Of a stretch of 49,711 bases of DNA, positions 29,599 to 36,586 are shown one piece after another; the first letter of the stretch is position 1; every line of letters begins with the position of its first letter. Source of the DNA: a virus; IMG/VR virus record IMGVR_UViG_3300046373_000072, positions 1 to 49,711 of that record. One strand, given 5' to 3'. The notes under the pieces are model-generated. The model saw only the letters and a program-made list of their open reading frames with translations, ran no database searches and had not been told where the DNA came from. Position numbers and translations under genes: made by a program.

Positions 29599-31007
29599 AA
29601 TATGCTCCATGTCATTTCCTTCTTGATCACGATTCGCTTGAAAAATGACTGGACCACAAATTTTCGATCTTGGTTGTTCATATGCTCCCAGTCTGTTTTT
29701 AATCGTCTTACAAAATCAATGATTTCATCCGGTGAGTGAGTGACCGCCACTTCCTGAGGTTCGAGTATATTCATCTCCTCACGCAGCTTAGAAAGGTTCT
29801 GATTGATCTTTTCTACACTTTCCTTATATTCCTCTCTTGTGATAACTCTGTCGCCTAGATCGTCCAGCAAGTTGTTCTTACGCTTATCCAGTTTATTTAC
29901 TTCACGAGTGATCCTGGATTTCTCTTTTTCGAATGATCTAATTTCATCCGGTGTAGGTTCAGGTATATAATTTGTCCCATATATTTCTTCCTTGTCAAAG
30001 TAATCAAAAAATAATTTTTCTAATTTTAACTCAGCTATATCCGAAGCTTTGCATATTCCGGCTTTACGGTTCGCACAACGGTAATTCGTATATGCCTTTG
30101 CATCGCTTCTTCGTCTGACTTTGTTATAGGCGTTGTAGGAGCCCCCACAAGCCCCACATTTGATTATCGTGCTGAAAGGGTAGTTGTAACTGCTTCTGGA
30201 CATTTCGCCGCTACACCGCCGTTTCAATTGCGTCTGAGCCAACAAAAATAATTCTTCCGTTATGATTCCAACATGTTCGCCGTCGTTGATTACCGCTTGA
30301 CCATTTCTGGGTGTCCATGAGTTCTTGCCGATATAGGTTATGTTTTTTAATATCCCCTTGATCGTGACCGGCTGCCATGATGTTTTTTTAGCCGGAATGG
30401 ATTCTGAGTTAAGAGCGGCCGCAATTCGTCCGTAACCCCAGCCTTTGAACACGTAGTATTCGAAGATCCGATGTACAATTGGAGATTCATTTTCATTCGG
30501 TTCCAATTTACCATTAACCTTATCGTATCCGTATATAGCCCCCAGACTCACTCTAAACCCTTTCTGAGCTTTCTTCTCCTGACCGAAGGTTACACGTTCC
30601 CCAATCAATTCACGCTCGTTCTGGGCGTTTGCAAGGCTTACTGTGAACATCCATCTCCCTTGAGCTGTGGTGAGGTCATGGCGCTCTGTAATCGTGGCAA
30701 AGGACACCCCATATTTGTTGAATATCTCATCGACCATTTCTAAACCGTCCCTGGCTTTGCGTGTTAGCCGGTCTAGTCTCCAAAGCACAATAATTTCTAT
30801 CCGCTTATTCCGGATATCGTCGAGCATATCTTGAAGGGCGGGTCTATTCATGTTTTTAGCTGAGTATCCATCGTCGATATACACTTTGAATAGCTCGTGG
30901 TTAAAACTTTTGATGTAGCTCATGCAGGATTCTTGTTGTGCTTCTAGGGAAAAACCATGCTTGGCTTGTTCGTCGGTGCTAACTCTAACGTAAATTGCTG
31001 CCTTCAT
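29580..31007 (-). CDS. int: Large serine integrase
   Basis: 475 aa after AGGAGG. Resolvase domain with the active Ser in YVRVSTDEQ (about residue 10), LWRLDRLTRKARDG and SLANAQNERELIGERV. Then the recombinase domain (YGYDKVNGKLEPN, WGYGRIAAALNSE), a zinc ribbon (CGACGG...CANRKAGIC) and a C-terminal coiled coil. These enzymes join attP and attB without needing a tRNA end. Expected to insert the phage into the host chromosome. Transcribed toward the tRNA gene and away from the lysogeny region. Confidence 0.93.
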   Translation of the reverse strand: MKAAIYVRVSTDEQAKHGFSLEAQQESCMSYIKSFNHELFKVYIDDGYSAKNMNRPALQDMLDDIRNKRIEIIVLWRLDRLTRKARDGLEMVDEIFNKYGVSFATITERHDLTTAQGRWMFTVSLANAQNERELIGERVTFGQEKKAQKGFRVSLGAIYGYDKVNGKLEPNENESPIVHRIFEYYVFKGWGYGRIAAALNSESIPAKKTSWQPVTIKGILKNITYIGKNSWTPRNGQAVINDGEHVGIITEELFLLAQTQLKRRCSGEMSRSSYNYPFSTIIKCGACGGSYNAYNKVRRRSDAKAYTNYRCANRKAGICKASDIAELKLEKLFFDYFDKEEIYGTNYIPEPTPDEIRSFEKEKSRITREVNKLDKRKNNLLDDLGDRVITREEYKESVEKINQNLSKLREEMNILEPQEVAVTHSPDEIIDFVRRLKTDWEHMNNQDRKFVVQSFFKRIVIKKEMTWSILEVDPT

Positions 31008-31021
31008 AGATCCTCCTATAG

Positions 31022-31046
31022 AAAAAAGGCCCCGAAGGGCTTTAAA
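31022..31046 (-). terminator. Terminator after the secreted protein gene
   Basis: On the minus strand AAAGCCC-TTCG-GGGCCTTT (one mismatch, TTCG loop) followed by TTTTTC. The integrase ribosome site follows at once, so integrase expression may depend on readthrough. Confidence 0.7.
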
Positions 31047-31049
31047 GTA

Positions 31050-31790
31050 TTATTTCAACGAGTCTGCTATTGAATTATTATAACTCACCTTTAATCCATC
31101 CATTAACGTTAAGGCTTTGTTGTGACTGTCTTGGTTCTTTTTAGCATAATCTGCATATGATTGATTATAAATATCAGGTCCGTAATTGTATTCGTATTTT
31201 GCCATTTTCCAAGCCGTTAAATCGATATAAGCATCTTTTAGTCCTGCGAAAATAACTTCCAAGGATTTTATGCCATTATAAGCTACATAACTATCACTTA
31301 TACTTACTTTCAGTCGAATATCATTATATTTGTTGTTTGATTCATCTAGTTTTGCTTGTGTCTTGTTGTATTCTTGCTCCAATATCGAATAATCATTTGC
31401 GCTGAATCCTTTTTCGTTCTGAGTACGATAATAATTATCCATAATTGAGCCGAATGTGCTTATGTATCTAGTGGCATCTTGAAGATAAACAAAATAATCG
31501 GAAGCAATAATATATTGCCTTACATCTGTTTTTTCATTCGGAAGGGAAACTTGCACCGAATAATCGTTTTGGTCCCATGTTACGTTTAAACCTATTTTTT
31601 TTAGCATATAAATTGGAACCATGGTGCGATCCTCATAAACAATGGCTGGTGTATCCTCTACAGCAAGAACTTGACCGTTAGATTTAAGTTTTACAATCGG
31701 ATTCCCTTTGTAATCCCCATTAATACTTGACGCGCTGACCACTCCTGCAAATAACAAAAACATAACTGTTACCAATAGAATCTTCTTCAT
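31050..31790 (-). CDS. Secreted protein with copper amine oxidase N-like domain
   Basis: 246 aa after AGGTGA. Signal peptide MKKILLVTVMFLLFAGVVSA. Residues 30-95 match the copper amine oxidase N-terminal (stalk) repeat pattern (VKLKSNGQVLAVEDTPAIVYEDRTMVPI, then VTWDQNDYSVQV), very common in secreted Paenibacillaceae proteins. The rest is a helical region without known motif. It lies in the lysogeny region with its own promoter and terminator, so it is probably a lysogenic conversion gene. Confidence 0.75.
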   Translation of the reverse strand: MKKILLVTVMFLLFAGVVSASSINGDYKGNPIVKLKSNGQVLAVEDTPAIVYEDRTMVPIYMLKKIGLNVTWDQNDYSVQVSLPNEKTDVRQYIIASDYFVYLQDATRYISTFGSIMDNYYRTQNEKGFSANDYSILEQEYNKTQAKLDESNNKYNDIRLKVSISDSYVAYNGIKSLEVIFAGLKDAYIDLTAWKMAKYEYNYGPDIYNQSYADYAKKNQDSHNKALTLMDGLKVSYNNSIADSLK

Positions 31791-31847
31791 AGTTCACCTG
31801 TGTTTGTTCTCCATCGGTTGGAGGATTGGCTGTAATTCTGTATGTAA

Positions 31848-31853
31848 ATTATA
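31848..31853 (-). promoter_or_regulatory. Possible -10 of the secreted protein gene
   Basis: TATAAT on the minus strand, about 60 bases before the start. No good -35 was found. Confidence 0.4.
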
Positions 31854-31998
31854 TCGTCGAATCCTGTAAAGAAATACAGTGAAATTTTATATCCGACTAA
31901 AGTCCCGATATTGATTACATATATTAGTTTATAAATGAAATCGTTTGCAATTTTAGTAGTCGCTTAGATTCATTTGTGTTTTTTATACGACGAGAGTA

Positions 31999-32026
31999 TT
32001 GATATATTCAAACGATTTGGTATACT
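31999..32026 (+). promoter_or_regulatory. Promoter of the c-di-GMP riboswitch transcript
   Basis: -35 TTGATA (31999-32004), 16-base spacer, -10 TATACT (32021-32026) with a TG extension. Transcription would start near 32034, about 50 bases before the aptamer. This is the only strong feature of the gene-free 31860-32080 stretch. Confidence 0.7.
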
Positions 32027-32084
32027 CAATCCAATAGTCTCCATACCCACAAATAAGTATTTTGAAACACGAATGCTGTAAATG

Positions 32085-32168
32085 AATATTGGCAACCCTT
32101 TCGAAAGATTGGAAACGCAAAGCTGTAGGACCTAAAGCGTAATGCTATGGTAGCCAGTTGTAACCGGA
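32085..32168 (+). ncRNA. Cyclic di-GMP-I (GEMM) riboswitch aptamer
   Basis: The conserved blocks of the GEMM-I aptamer occur in order: GGCAACCC, TTTCGAAAGATT (P2-type stem with the GAAA tetraloop), GGAAACGCAAAGC, GGACCTAA (tetraloop-receptor region), ATGGTAGCC and GTTGTAACC. An intrinsic terminator follows after 4 bases, giving the standard expression platform. Known function of the family: binding of c-di-GMP alters transcription termination. No plus-strand gene follows for over 400 bases, see the finding. Confidence 0.9.
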
Positions 32169-32172
32169 CGAG

Positions 32173-32199
32173 CTGCTTGATTATCCAGGCAGTTTTTTT
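32173..32199 (+). terminator. Riboswitch terminator
   Basis: CTGCTTG-ATTATC-CAGGCAG (one G-T) followed by seven T. Expression platform of the riboswitch. Confidence 0.9.
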
Positions 32200-32228
32200 G
32201 TCTCCAAATATGGGTATACATCAAGATC

Positions 32229-32257
32229 GGCAACCTAGAGAAGGGAACAGGTTGCAA
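32229..32257. terminator. Second hairpin downstream of the riboswitch
   Basis: GCAACCT..AGGTTGC, a perfect 7-bp stem with a 13-base loop, followed by AAATTTT on the plus strand. May back up the riboswitch terminator or end the minus-strand HTH transcript. A palindrome GAGTAAAATTACTC (32306-32319) lies at the stop of that gene. Confidence 0.45.
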
Positions 32258-32311
32258 ATTTTGACAACTAGGTTTACACAAGCGTAAAGATTTATCCGAG
32301 GGAGAGTAAAA

Positions 32312-32527
32312 TTACTCATCCTTCTGCCACTCGTATAAATCATCAATAGGTATGCTTAAAGCTTCAGCGATGATCTTAGCGTTTTCCAACGACATTATAC
32401 GGCGTTTAGTTACGTAATGGGAAATTGTCGATTCAGACATTCCAACCATTAATGCAAAATCTATCTGTGACAATCTCGCTTCATTAAGTAAATCTGACAG
32501 AAGGCATCTCCCTATTCGGAGAGCCAA
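32312..32527 (-). CDS. Small XRE helix-turn-helix protein
   Basis: 71 aa from TTG 32527 (AAAGGAG 7 bases upstream); a longer start at 32560 would place the start inside the SOS box. XRE pattern: LSQIDFALMVGMSESTISHYVTKRRIM, then NAKIIAEALSIPIDDLYEW. Probable second repressor or immunity regulator. The riboswitch readthrough transcript would be antisense to the whole gene. Confidence 0.75.
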   Translation of the reverse strand: MALRIGRCLLSDLLNEARLSQIDFALMVGMSESTISHYVTKRRIMSLENAKIIAEALSIPIDDLYEWQKDE

Positions 32528-32553
32528 CGAATCACTCCTTTTATTAAAATAAA

Positions 32554-32584
32554 CGAACACACGTTCTATAAAATATGCTATTAT
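32554..32584 (+). promoter_or_regulatory. SOS (LexA) box overlapping a divergent promoter
   Basis: CGAACACACGTTCT (32554-32567) matches the Bacillus LexA box CGAACRNRYGTTYG at 13 of 14 positions. TGCTATTAT (32576-32584) is an extended -10 on the plus strand for the 53-aa gene. The box covers the -35 region, a repressing position; the minus-strand HTH gene starts on the other side. Confidence 0.7.
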
Positions 32585-32614
32585 GATTCTACTACATGTG
32601 ATCGGTGGTGCTTT

Positions 32615-32776
32615 ATGGAAAAAGACGTGTTGGAGTTAACGAGAGAAAATCTTGAAAGATTGGGTCTTGATGTTAATTACTTAATATCTCGAATCGATAG
32701 TTGTGAATTTCAATATTTGAGTCCTGATATTATTAATGCTTATCTTTACCTGAAAGAGACTGTTCTTTCTTCATAG
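32615..32776 (+). CDS. Small protein behind an SOS-type promoter
   Basis: 53 aa after GGTGGTG. Helical and acidic (DVLELTRENLERLGLDVNYL, LSPDIINAYLYLKETVL). No recognised family. Its 3' end overlaps the converging CI-like repressor gene by 44 bases. A small protein under LexA control next to the repressor could be an SOS-induced antirepressor; unproven. Confidence 0.65.
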   Translation: MEKDVLELTRENLERLGLDVNYLISRIDSCEFQYLSPDIINAYLYLKETVLSS

Positions 32777-33155
32777 CTCTTTCCGCGCGAATGAAAGCAA
32801 TGAATCTTCTCGTGTCGTCTCTAGATAGTTCCTTTCCATCGATTACCATAGTTATACGATCCATAATTTCATCGTCAGTCAAATTGAGTTCCAGGTATTC
32901 TTTCATTTTGTCTACTGCATCTTTTGGTTTTTCATCATTGTTTTCTAAATGACCGGCAAACTCCATTAATTCTTCGTAAGGAAACTTCAACGCTTCTGCT
33001 ATTTTTTTAATATTTTCTGGCTTTGGTGGATTTCTTTCTCCAGACTCATACCTTGAAATAGAAGCTGAACTTATTCCCGAATACATTGCAAGTTGATTAA
33101 TTGTCATTCCCCTTGATTCTCTAATCCTTTTCAAACTTTCACCGAAAGATTTCAC
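32733..33155 (-). CDS. CI-like XRE repressor
   Basis: 140 aa from GTG 33155 (AAGGAGG 6 bases upstream). XRE domain at residues 3-60: LKRIRESRGMTINQLAMYSGISSASISRYESGERNPPKPENIKKIAEAL. The C-terminal half is charged helix without the LexA-type peptidase. So it is probably not cleaved by RecA and needs an antirepressor for induction. Divergent from the Cro-like gene, with repeated operators between. Confidence 0.85.
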   Translation of the reverse strand: MKSFGESLKRIRESRGMTINQLAMYSGISSASISRYESGERNPPKPENIKKIAEALKFPYEELMEFAGHLENNDEKPKDAVDKMKEYLELNLTDDEIMDRITMVIDGKELSRDDTRRFIAFIRAERAMKKEQSLSGKDKH

Positions 33156-33192
33156 GTTGCACACCTCCTTCATTCATATTTAATCACTAGTA

Positions 33193-33293
33193 TTGACAAT
33201 AGACAATAAAAGACGAATTTTTGTTGACAAAAAGTGTTGACAAAAGGTTTTTATGTATGTTAGTCTATTGACATAAGGTAATGACAAAAGGTA
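33193..33293. promoter_or_regulatory. Operator cluster of the CI/Cro switch
   Basis: TTGACAAAAGGT-like direct repeats start at about 33193, 33224, 33237, 33268 and 33281 (variants TTGACAATAGAC, TTGACAAAAAGT, TTGACATAAGGT, ATGACAAAAGGT). Another copy lies at 33522, near the end of the Cro-like gene. They include natural -35 sequences, so repressor binding would block transcription. The exact -10 boxes are uncertain. Confidence 0.65.
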
Positions 33294-33307
33294 ACGGAGG
33301 TGATGAT

Positions 33308-33556
33308 ATGAAGCCAAAAGTAGATATCGATTTCATCAGGAGTTTTATGAGAGTAAAGGGATTGGGAGAAAGCGAGTTTGCTCACAAAATCGGTATCTCT
33401 CATAGTATGCTCAATAGAGTTCTAAACGGTAAGCGATATGCAGGTAACAAAGTAATTTTCGGTATGCTTGCCGCATTTAGTGATTTGAAAGTTGATCAGT
33501 TTTGTTCCTATGACAACATATTGACAAAAGGTAACAAAAAACAAAAAACAGCATGA
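33308..33556 (+). CDS. Cro-like helix-turn-helix protein
   Basis: 82 aa from ATG 33308 (GGAGGTGAT upstream). An upstream in-frame start at 33281 lies in an operator repeat and was rejected. Helix-turn-helix GESEFAHKIGISHSMLNRVLNGKR. First gene of the rightward early operon. Its own 3' end carries an operator copy. Confidence 0.8.
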   Translation: MKPKVDIDFIRSFMRVKGLGESEFAHKIGISHSMLNRVLNGKRYAGNKVIFGMLAAFSDLKVDQFCSYDNILTKGNKKQKTA

Positions 33557-33570
33557 AAGGATGATAACCA

Positions 33571-34320
33571 TTGAAACTCGTATTCATCGAAAATAGTCGC
33601 CTTGTAACAGACAGCGTGACGGTATCTGAAACATTTGGCAAACGTCACGCAGATGTATTAAGAAGCATTGAAAACCTTGAATGTAGCCAAGAATTCATTG
33701 AACGCAATTTTGCGTTGAATGAGTATCAGGATTCTATTGGCAGAAAACTACCAAAATACCTCATCACACAAGACGGCTTCTCATTCCTGGTAATGGGATA
33801 CACCGGCAAGGAAGCAGCTCGCTTCAAAGAAATGTACATCGGTGAATTTAACCGGATGCGTGAAGAACTCAACAAACCTCAATTTCAATTGCCTCAAACA
33901 TGGGCTGAAACACTTCGGTTGCTCGCTGATGAAATGGAATCCAATGCAATCATGGCAGCCGAGAAAGAAAAGCTTGCTATCGAAACTGCTGAACAAAAAC
34001 AAAAACTCAAAGAACAAGAGGCTCCAGTAGCCATTTACAACTTAGCCATATCTGCTCACAACTCAATGTCCATGCAAGAAGTCGCTAAGTCACTCGGAAC
34101 AGGCCGCACACGATTGTTTAACATCCTCAGGGAAGAAAAGGTCTTGATGAGAGGTTCTACAATGCCTTATCAACGCTTCCTGGATGCCGGCTACTTCAAA
34201 GTAACTGAACGCCCAAGGGCAAGCGGAGACACTATCATCAACGATCCAGCAACAAGGGTTACTGCAAAAGGCTTTGATTATATCGCAAGGATCATGCAAA
34301 AACGCGGTGTAACAGCATGA
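33571..34320 (+). CDS. Rha/KilAC-type antirepressor
   Basis: 249 aa with a TTG start after AAAGGATGAT. N-terminal Rha-type domain (VSETFGKRHADVLRSIENLE, YLITQDGFSFLVMGYTGKEAARFKEMYI), then a coiled linker. The C-terminal KilAC/ANT domain (NSMSMQEVAKSLGTGRTRLFNILREEKVLMR) follows. Such proteins in temperate phages antagonise the repressor or alter early gene control. Directly follows cro, the usual place. Confidence 0.88.
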   Translation: MKLVFIENSRLVTDSVTVSETFGKRHADVLRSIENLECSQEFIERNFALNEYQDSIGRKLPKYLITQDGFSFLVMGYTGKEAARFKEMYIGEFNRMREELNKPQFQLPQTWAETLRLLADEMESNAIMAAEKEKLAIETAEQKQKLKEQEAPVAIYNLAISAHNSMSMQEVAKSLGTGRTRLFNILREEKVLMRGSTMPYQRFLDAGYFKVTERPRASGDTIINDPATRVTAKGFDYIARIMQKRGVTA

Positions 34321-34493
34321 TTTACTCGGATATCCCATGTAAATGGTGTGAAAAAATTGACTGGACAGTAAAAATAACCGTGATCCAGCACACAGAAACC
34401 GAACAGCATGTATGTATACCCTGTTTATTCGAAGCTCATCAGGATTGTAAAGATCAAGAAACCATATTTCCAACTTTATACCTTGTGAAATGA
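34317..34493 (+). CDS. Small zinc-ribbon-like protein
   Basis: 58 aa, start overlapping the antirepressor stop (ATGA). Two CxxC pairs (CKWC and CIPC) spaced 24 residues apart fit a zinc ribbon. Translationally coupled. No family name. Confidence 0.65.
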   Translation: MIYSDIPCKWCEKIDWTVKITVIQHTETEQHVCIPCLFEAHQDCKDQETIFPTLYLVK

Positions 34494-34507
34494 AAGGAGA
34501 AAAAACC

Positions 34508-34633
34508 ATGGCTATTGACATCACAAAAGTATGCAAGGCTAACCATCACCAACTATCCGCAATTATGAATAGAGTCGAGAAAGCCAAGGCTGAGAAATTA
34601 GCGCAGCAGAATCCACCTAAGAAGCCAGCTTAA
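34508..34633 (+). CDS. Small basic helical protein
   Basis: 41 aa after AAAGGAGA. MAIDITKVCKANHHQLSAIM followed by a Lys/Ala-rich helix. Unknown function. Confidence 0.5.
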   Translation: MAIDITKVCKANHHQLSAIMNRVEKAKAEKLAQQNPPKKPA

Positions 34634-34634
34634 C

Positions 34635-34652
34635 TTATCCACACTATCCACA
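34635..34652 (+). promoter_or_regulatory. Two abutting DnaA boxes
   Basis: TTATCCACA (34635-34643) is a perfect DnaA box, followed without a gap by CTATCCACA (8 of 9). They sit in a 56-base gap in the early operon. Candidate DnaA-dependent element for replication or transcription control. Confidence 0.6.
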
Positions 34653-34689
34653 GTCTAGCATAACATTATACAAGCATAAAGGAGAACCT

Positions 34690-34866
34690 ATGGTAGACAT
34701 ACTGAACTTATTCAAACGCATCAAAAAGTTGAAGAGAAGCAAACGATGGTTGGAAGCAGAGAACACACGCTTAAGCGAAGAAAACGACTTTCTAATCAAA
34801 GACAATGTGTATTTATCGTTGAGACTAAAAAAGTCAATGGAGGGACAAGCCCATGACACCAACTGA
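34690..34866 (+). CDS. Small coiled-coil protein
   Basis: 58 aa after AAAGGAGAA. Leu heptads (FKRIKKLKRSKRWLEAENTR and after) suggest a leucine-zipper-like coiled coil with a basic start. Overlaps the next gene by 14 bases. Confidence 0.55.
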   Translation: MVDILNLFKRIKKLKRSKRWLEAENTRLSEENDFLIKDNVYLSLRLKKSMEGQAHDTN

Positions 34867-35050
34867 ACGCTTGCTCCACGAAATAGACGAGATCAAAGAA
34901 GCTCAGAAGTCATCTACAGCCATGGAAGAGTATATAAGCGACTTTGACGCACAGTACATGAAAGAAGTCCTGCAGATGGCTTATAAGGAGATCCAAAGTT
35001 TGAGGAAGGAGGTAGTGAAGAGTGGAGTCCCTATCGCAAGAACGGCGTAG
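34853..35050 (+). CDS. Small coiled-coil protein
   Basis: 65 aa after TGGAGGG. Begins MTPTERLLHEIDEIKEAQ and is helical throughout. Not recognised. Overlaps its neighbours, so part of one early transcript. Confidence 0.55.
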   Translation: MTPTERLLHEIDEIKEAQKSSTAMEEYISDFDAQYMKEVLQMAYKEIQSLRKEVVKSGVPIARTA

Positions 35051-35279
35051 TACGGACGCTGAACGCCTCGGACTCTACACATTACTTGCCAACTTAGAAG
35101 CCGAATGGGCCGCATGGAGCAAGAACATTTTACTTTACCCCGTTGTGATCGGTGATGCGCTGTGCATAGCCAAAGCCAAAGTAAGAGAGCAGATTAGCAC
35201 ATTTGAAAAGAATGAAGTCGCTATGAAGGAAGTCTATCCAGTATATCCAGTAGGAGTAGAACAGAATAAAGCTTCTTAA
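35022..35279 (+). CDS. Small hypothetical protein
   Basis: 85 aa from GTG 35022 (GAAGGAGG upstream), overlapping the previous gene by 29 bases. Contains LANLEAEWAAWSKNI and a later helix. Repeat copy E begins right after its stop. Confidence 0.55.
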   Translation: MESLSQERRSTDAERLGLYTLLANLEAEWAAWSKNILLYPVVIGDALCIAKAKVREQISTFEKNEVAMKEVYPVYPVGVEQNKAS

Positions 35280-35280
35280 T

Positions 35281-35318
35281 CGGCCCCCACTTCGTTGGGT
35301 AATGCGGTCGAATCGAAG
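35281..35318 (+). repeat. Mosaic intergenic repeat, copy E
   Basis: CGGCCCCCACTTCGTTGGGT followed by AATGCGGTCGAATCGAAG. It is inverted relative to copy F, which flanks the other side of the next gene. Confidence 0.75.
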
Positions 35319-35334
35319 AAAGGGATGAAGAACA

Positions 35335-35544
35335 ATGAAACTAAAATATGAATGCCCTAAGTGCGAAGTAAAATCTTACTCGAAATACTGGAATGCTGAA
35401 ACTCGAGTTAGGTATGGAGCGCACGGAGATATTTGTGAGATTCAAGAAGGTGAAAGCAATTCATATCACATATGTCCAGAATGCAAGCAAGAGTCTGAAA
35501 TGTTTAAAGGTAATTTAATCATCGGAACGACCGAATCCGCTTAA
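35335..35544 (+). CDS. Zinc-ribbon protein flanked by inverted repeats
   Basis: 69 aa. Two CxxC-type pairs, CPKC near the N-terminus and CPEC near residue 51, form a probable zinc ribbon. No full AGGAGG: AAAGGGATGAAG lies upstream. The last residues TTESA and the stop are encoded by repeat copy F. With copy E in front, gene and repeats look like a movable cassette. Confidence 0.65.
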   Translation: MKLKYECPKCEVKSYSKYWNAETRVRYGAHGDICEIQEGESNSYHICPECKQESEMFKGNLIIGTTESA

Positions 35545-35560
35545 CGAAGTGGAGGCCGTA
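35529..35560 (-). repeat. Mosaic intergenic repeat, copy F (inverted)
   Basis: GACCGAATCCGCTTAACGAA then GTGGAGGCCGT. It is the inverse of copy D (28420) over a 26-base core. Overlaps the 3' end of the zinc-ribbon gene. Confidence 0.8.
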
Positions 35561-35593
35561 TAAGATTTATTTTCCCTATAAGGAGGAACCTAC

Positions 35594-35794
35594 ATGATAG
35601 GTAAAGCAAGTGAATTGAAGATACACACAGTAAGTTGGTACGCAGGATTCGAAATAGGCAGACCATCATTACAAGAATTGATGGAAAAGTGGTTGAAGGC
35701 TAATCCAAACCTGAATATTTTACAAATTAATTATGATCTACATCCAACTAACAAACAAGCAATCATCATCTACAAAGAAGGTGAATCCTCATGA
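35594..35794 (+). CDS. Small hypothetical protein
   Basis: 66 aa after AAGGAGG. Sequence has LKIHTVSWYAGFEIGRPSLQ and NILQINYDLHPTNKQAIIIY, an alpha/beta pattern typical of small sporulation-like or DNA-modulating proteins, but not identified. Overlaps the next gene by 4 bases. Confidence 0.55.
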   Translation: MIGKASELKIHTVSWYAGFEIGRPSLQELMEKWLKANPNLNILQINYDLHPTNKQAIIIYKEGESS

Positions 35795-35973
35795 ACCTAG
35801 ATGACCATTGGCTCAAGGAACACTTCAAAAATGAATCCACGGAGTCGCTAGAAGGAGAACTACTGCACCTTGAAATATTCGGAATCATCGCAGGACCCAT
35901 CGCCATGGTTAAAGCGGAGTTATCACGGAGAGAGAGGGAAACACATGAAAAAGAAACTATGGAAAGAGATTGA
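35791..35973 (+). CDS. Small hypothetical protein
   Basis: 60 aa, start overlapping the previous stop (ATGA). Leu-rich middle (ESLEGELLHLEIFGIIAGPI) and charged end. Unknown. Confidence 0.5.
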   Translation: MNLDDHWLKEHFKNESTESLEGELLHLEIFGIIAGPIAMVKAELSRRERETHEKETMERD

Positions 35974-36148
35974 TTCCCTTAACAAAAAAATGAATCAAAT
36001 AAACCAAACTGCTGAAACCGCCAAACAAAACGGAGATATTGAAACCTTAAAAAATGTGATACGAAATCAACAGCAGATTAATAAACGCTATTTGGAAGTA
36101 TTGCCTTTACTAGATGTACTGGAGGTCACCAATGAAACCAATGGATGA
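35945..36148 (+). CDS. Small coiled-coil protein
   Basis: 67 aa from ATG 35945 (GGAGAGAG upstream). An earlier in-frame ATG at 35870 lies within the other gene and lacks a ribosome site. Asn/Gln/Lys-rich coiled coil (EIDSLNKKMNQINQTAETAK). Unknown role. Confidence 0.55.
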   Translation: MKKKLWKEIDSLNKKMNQINQTAETAKQNGDIETLKNVIRNQQQINKRYLEVLPLLDVLEVTNETNG

Positions 36149-36281
36149 AGACGAACGCGAATCCTACCGCCAAGAAGCCAACGAAGAAGCCTACAACCGC
36201 AAAGAGCAGCTAAGAATCAGCCGTAACGCATCCAAGCATGTACTAGACCCTGATCGAGTGAATGAGGAGGAAGAAGAATGA
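36132..36281 (+). CDS. Small highly charged protein
   Basis: 49 aa after GGAGGTC. Mostly Glu/Arg/Lys with QEANEEAYNRKEQLRISRN and an acidic end (NEEEEE). Overlaps both neighbours by a few bases. Confidence 0.5.
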   Translation: MKPMDEDERESYRQEANEEAYNRKEQLRISRNASKHVLDPDRVNEEEEE

Positions 36282-36586
36282 ACATCACACAGTTTGATAG
36301 ATTCCGCATCAATTCAGAATCTGACATTTGCAATAACTTGTTTATGGATGTACGCAAAATCAGCAATAGTTGCAGCGAAGGTTTCATGGCTGTAGCTTAC
36401 GAGATCCCTAGCATGCCAAAAGATAAATACAGCAAACACAAAGTGGAAGTACGTAGGAAAGAAAGGCAAATTGCTTTAATCGCCTATAAATATTCTGACA
36501 CTGAGATTGATGAATATTGGAGAGACGCAGAAGTTTTATATTCGTGGGAGCAAGAGTCGAAGCAAAGAGAAGGTGAAGAAGAATGA
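36278..36586 (+). CDS. Hypothetical protein
   Basis: 102 aa after GGAGGAAG, start overlapping the previous stop. Mixed alpha/beta: YEIPSMPKDKYSKHKVEVRR, then YSDTEIDEYWRDAEVLYSW. No family recognised. Confidence 0.6.
   Translation: MNITQFDRFRINSESDICNNLFMDVRKISNSCSEGFMAVAYEIPSMPKDKYSKHKVEVRRKERQIALIAYKYSDTEIDEYWRDAEVLYSWEQESKQREGEEE

Noticed and set aside
29580-31007. CRISPR-like or other repeat arrays near the integrase
   Set aside because: No regularly spaced direct repeats were found anywhere in the window.
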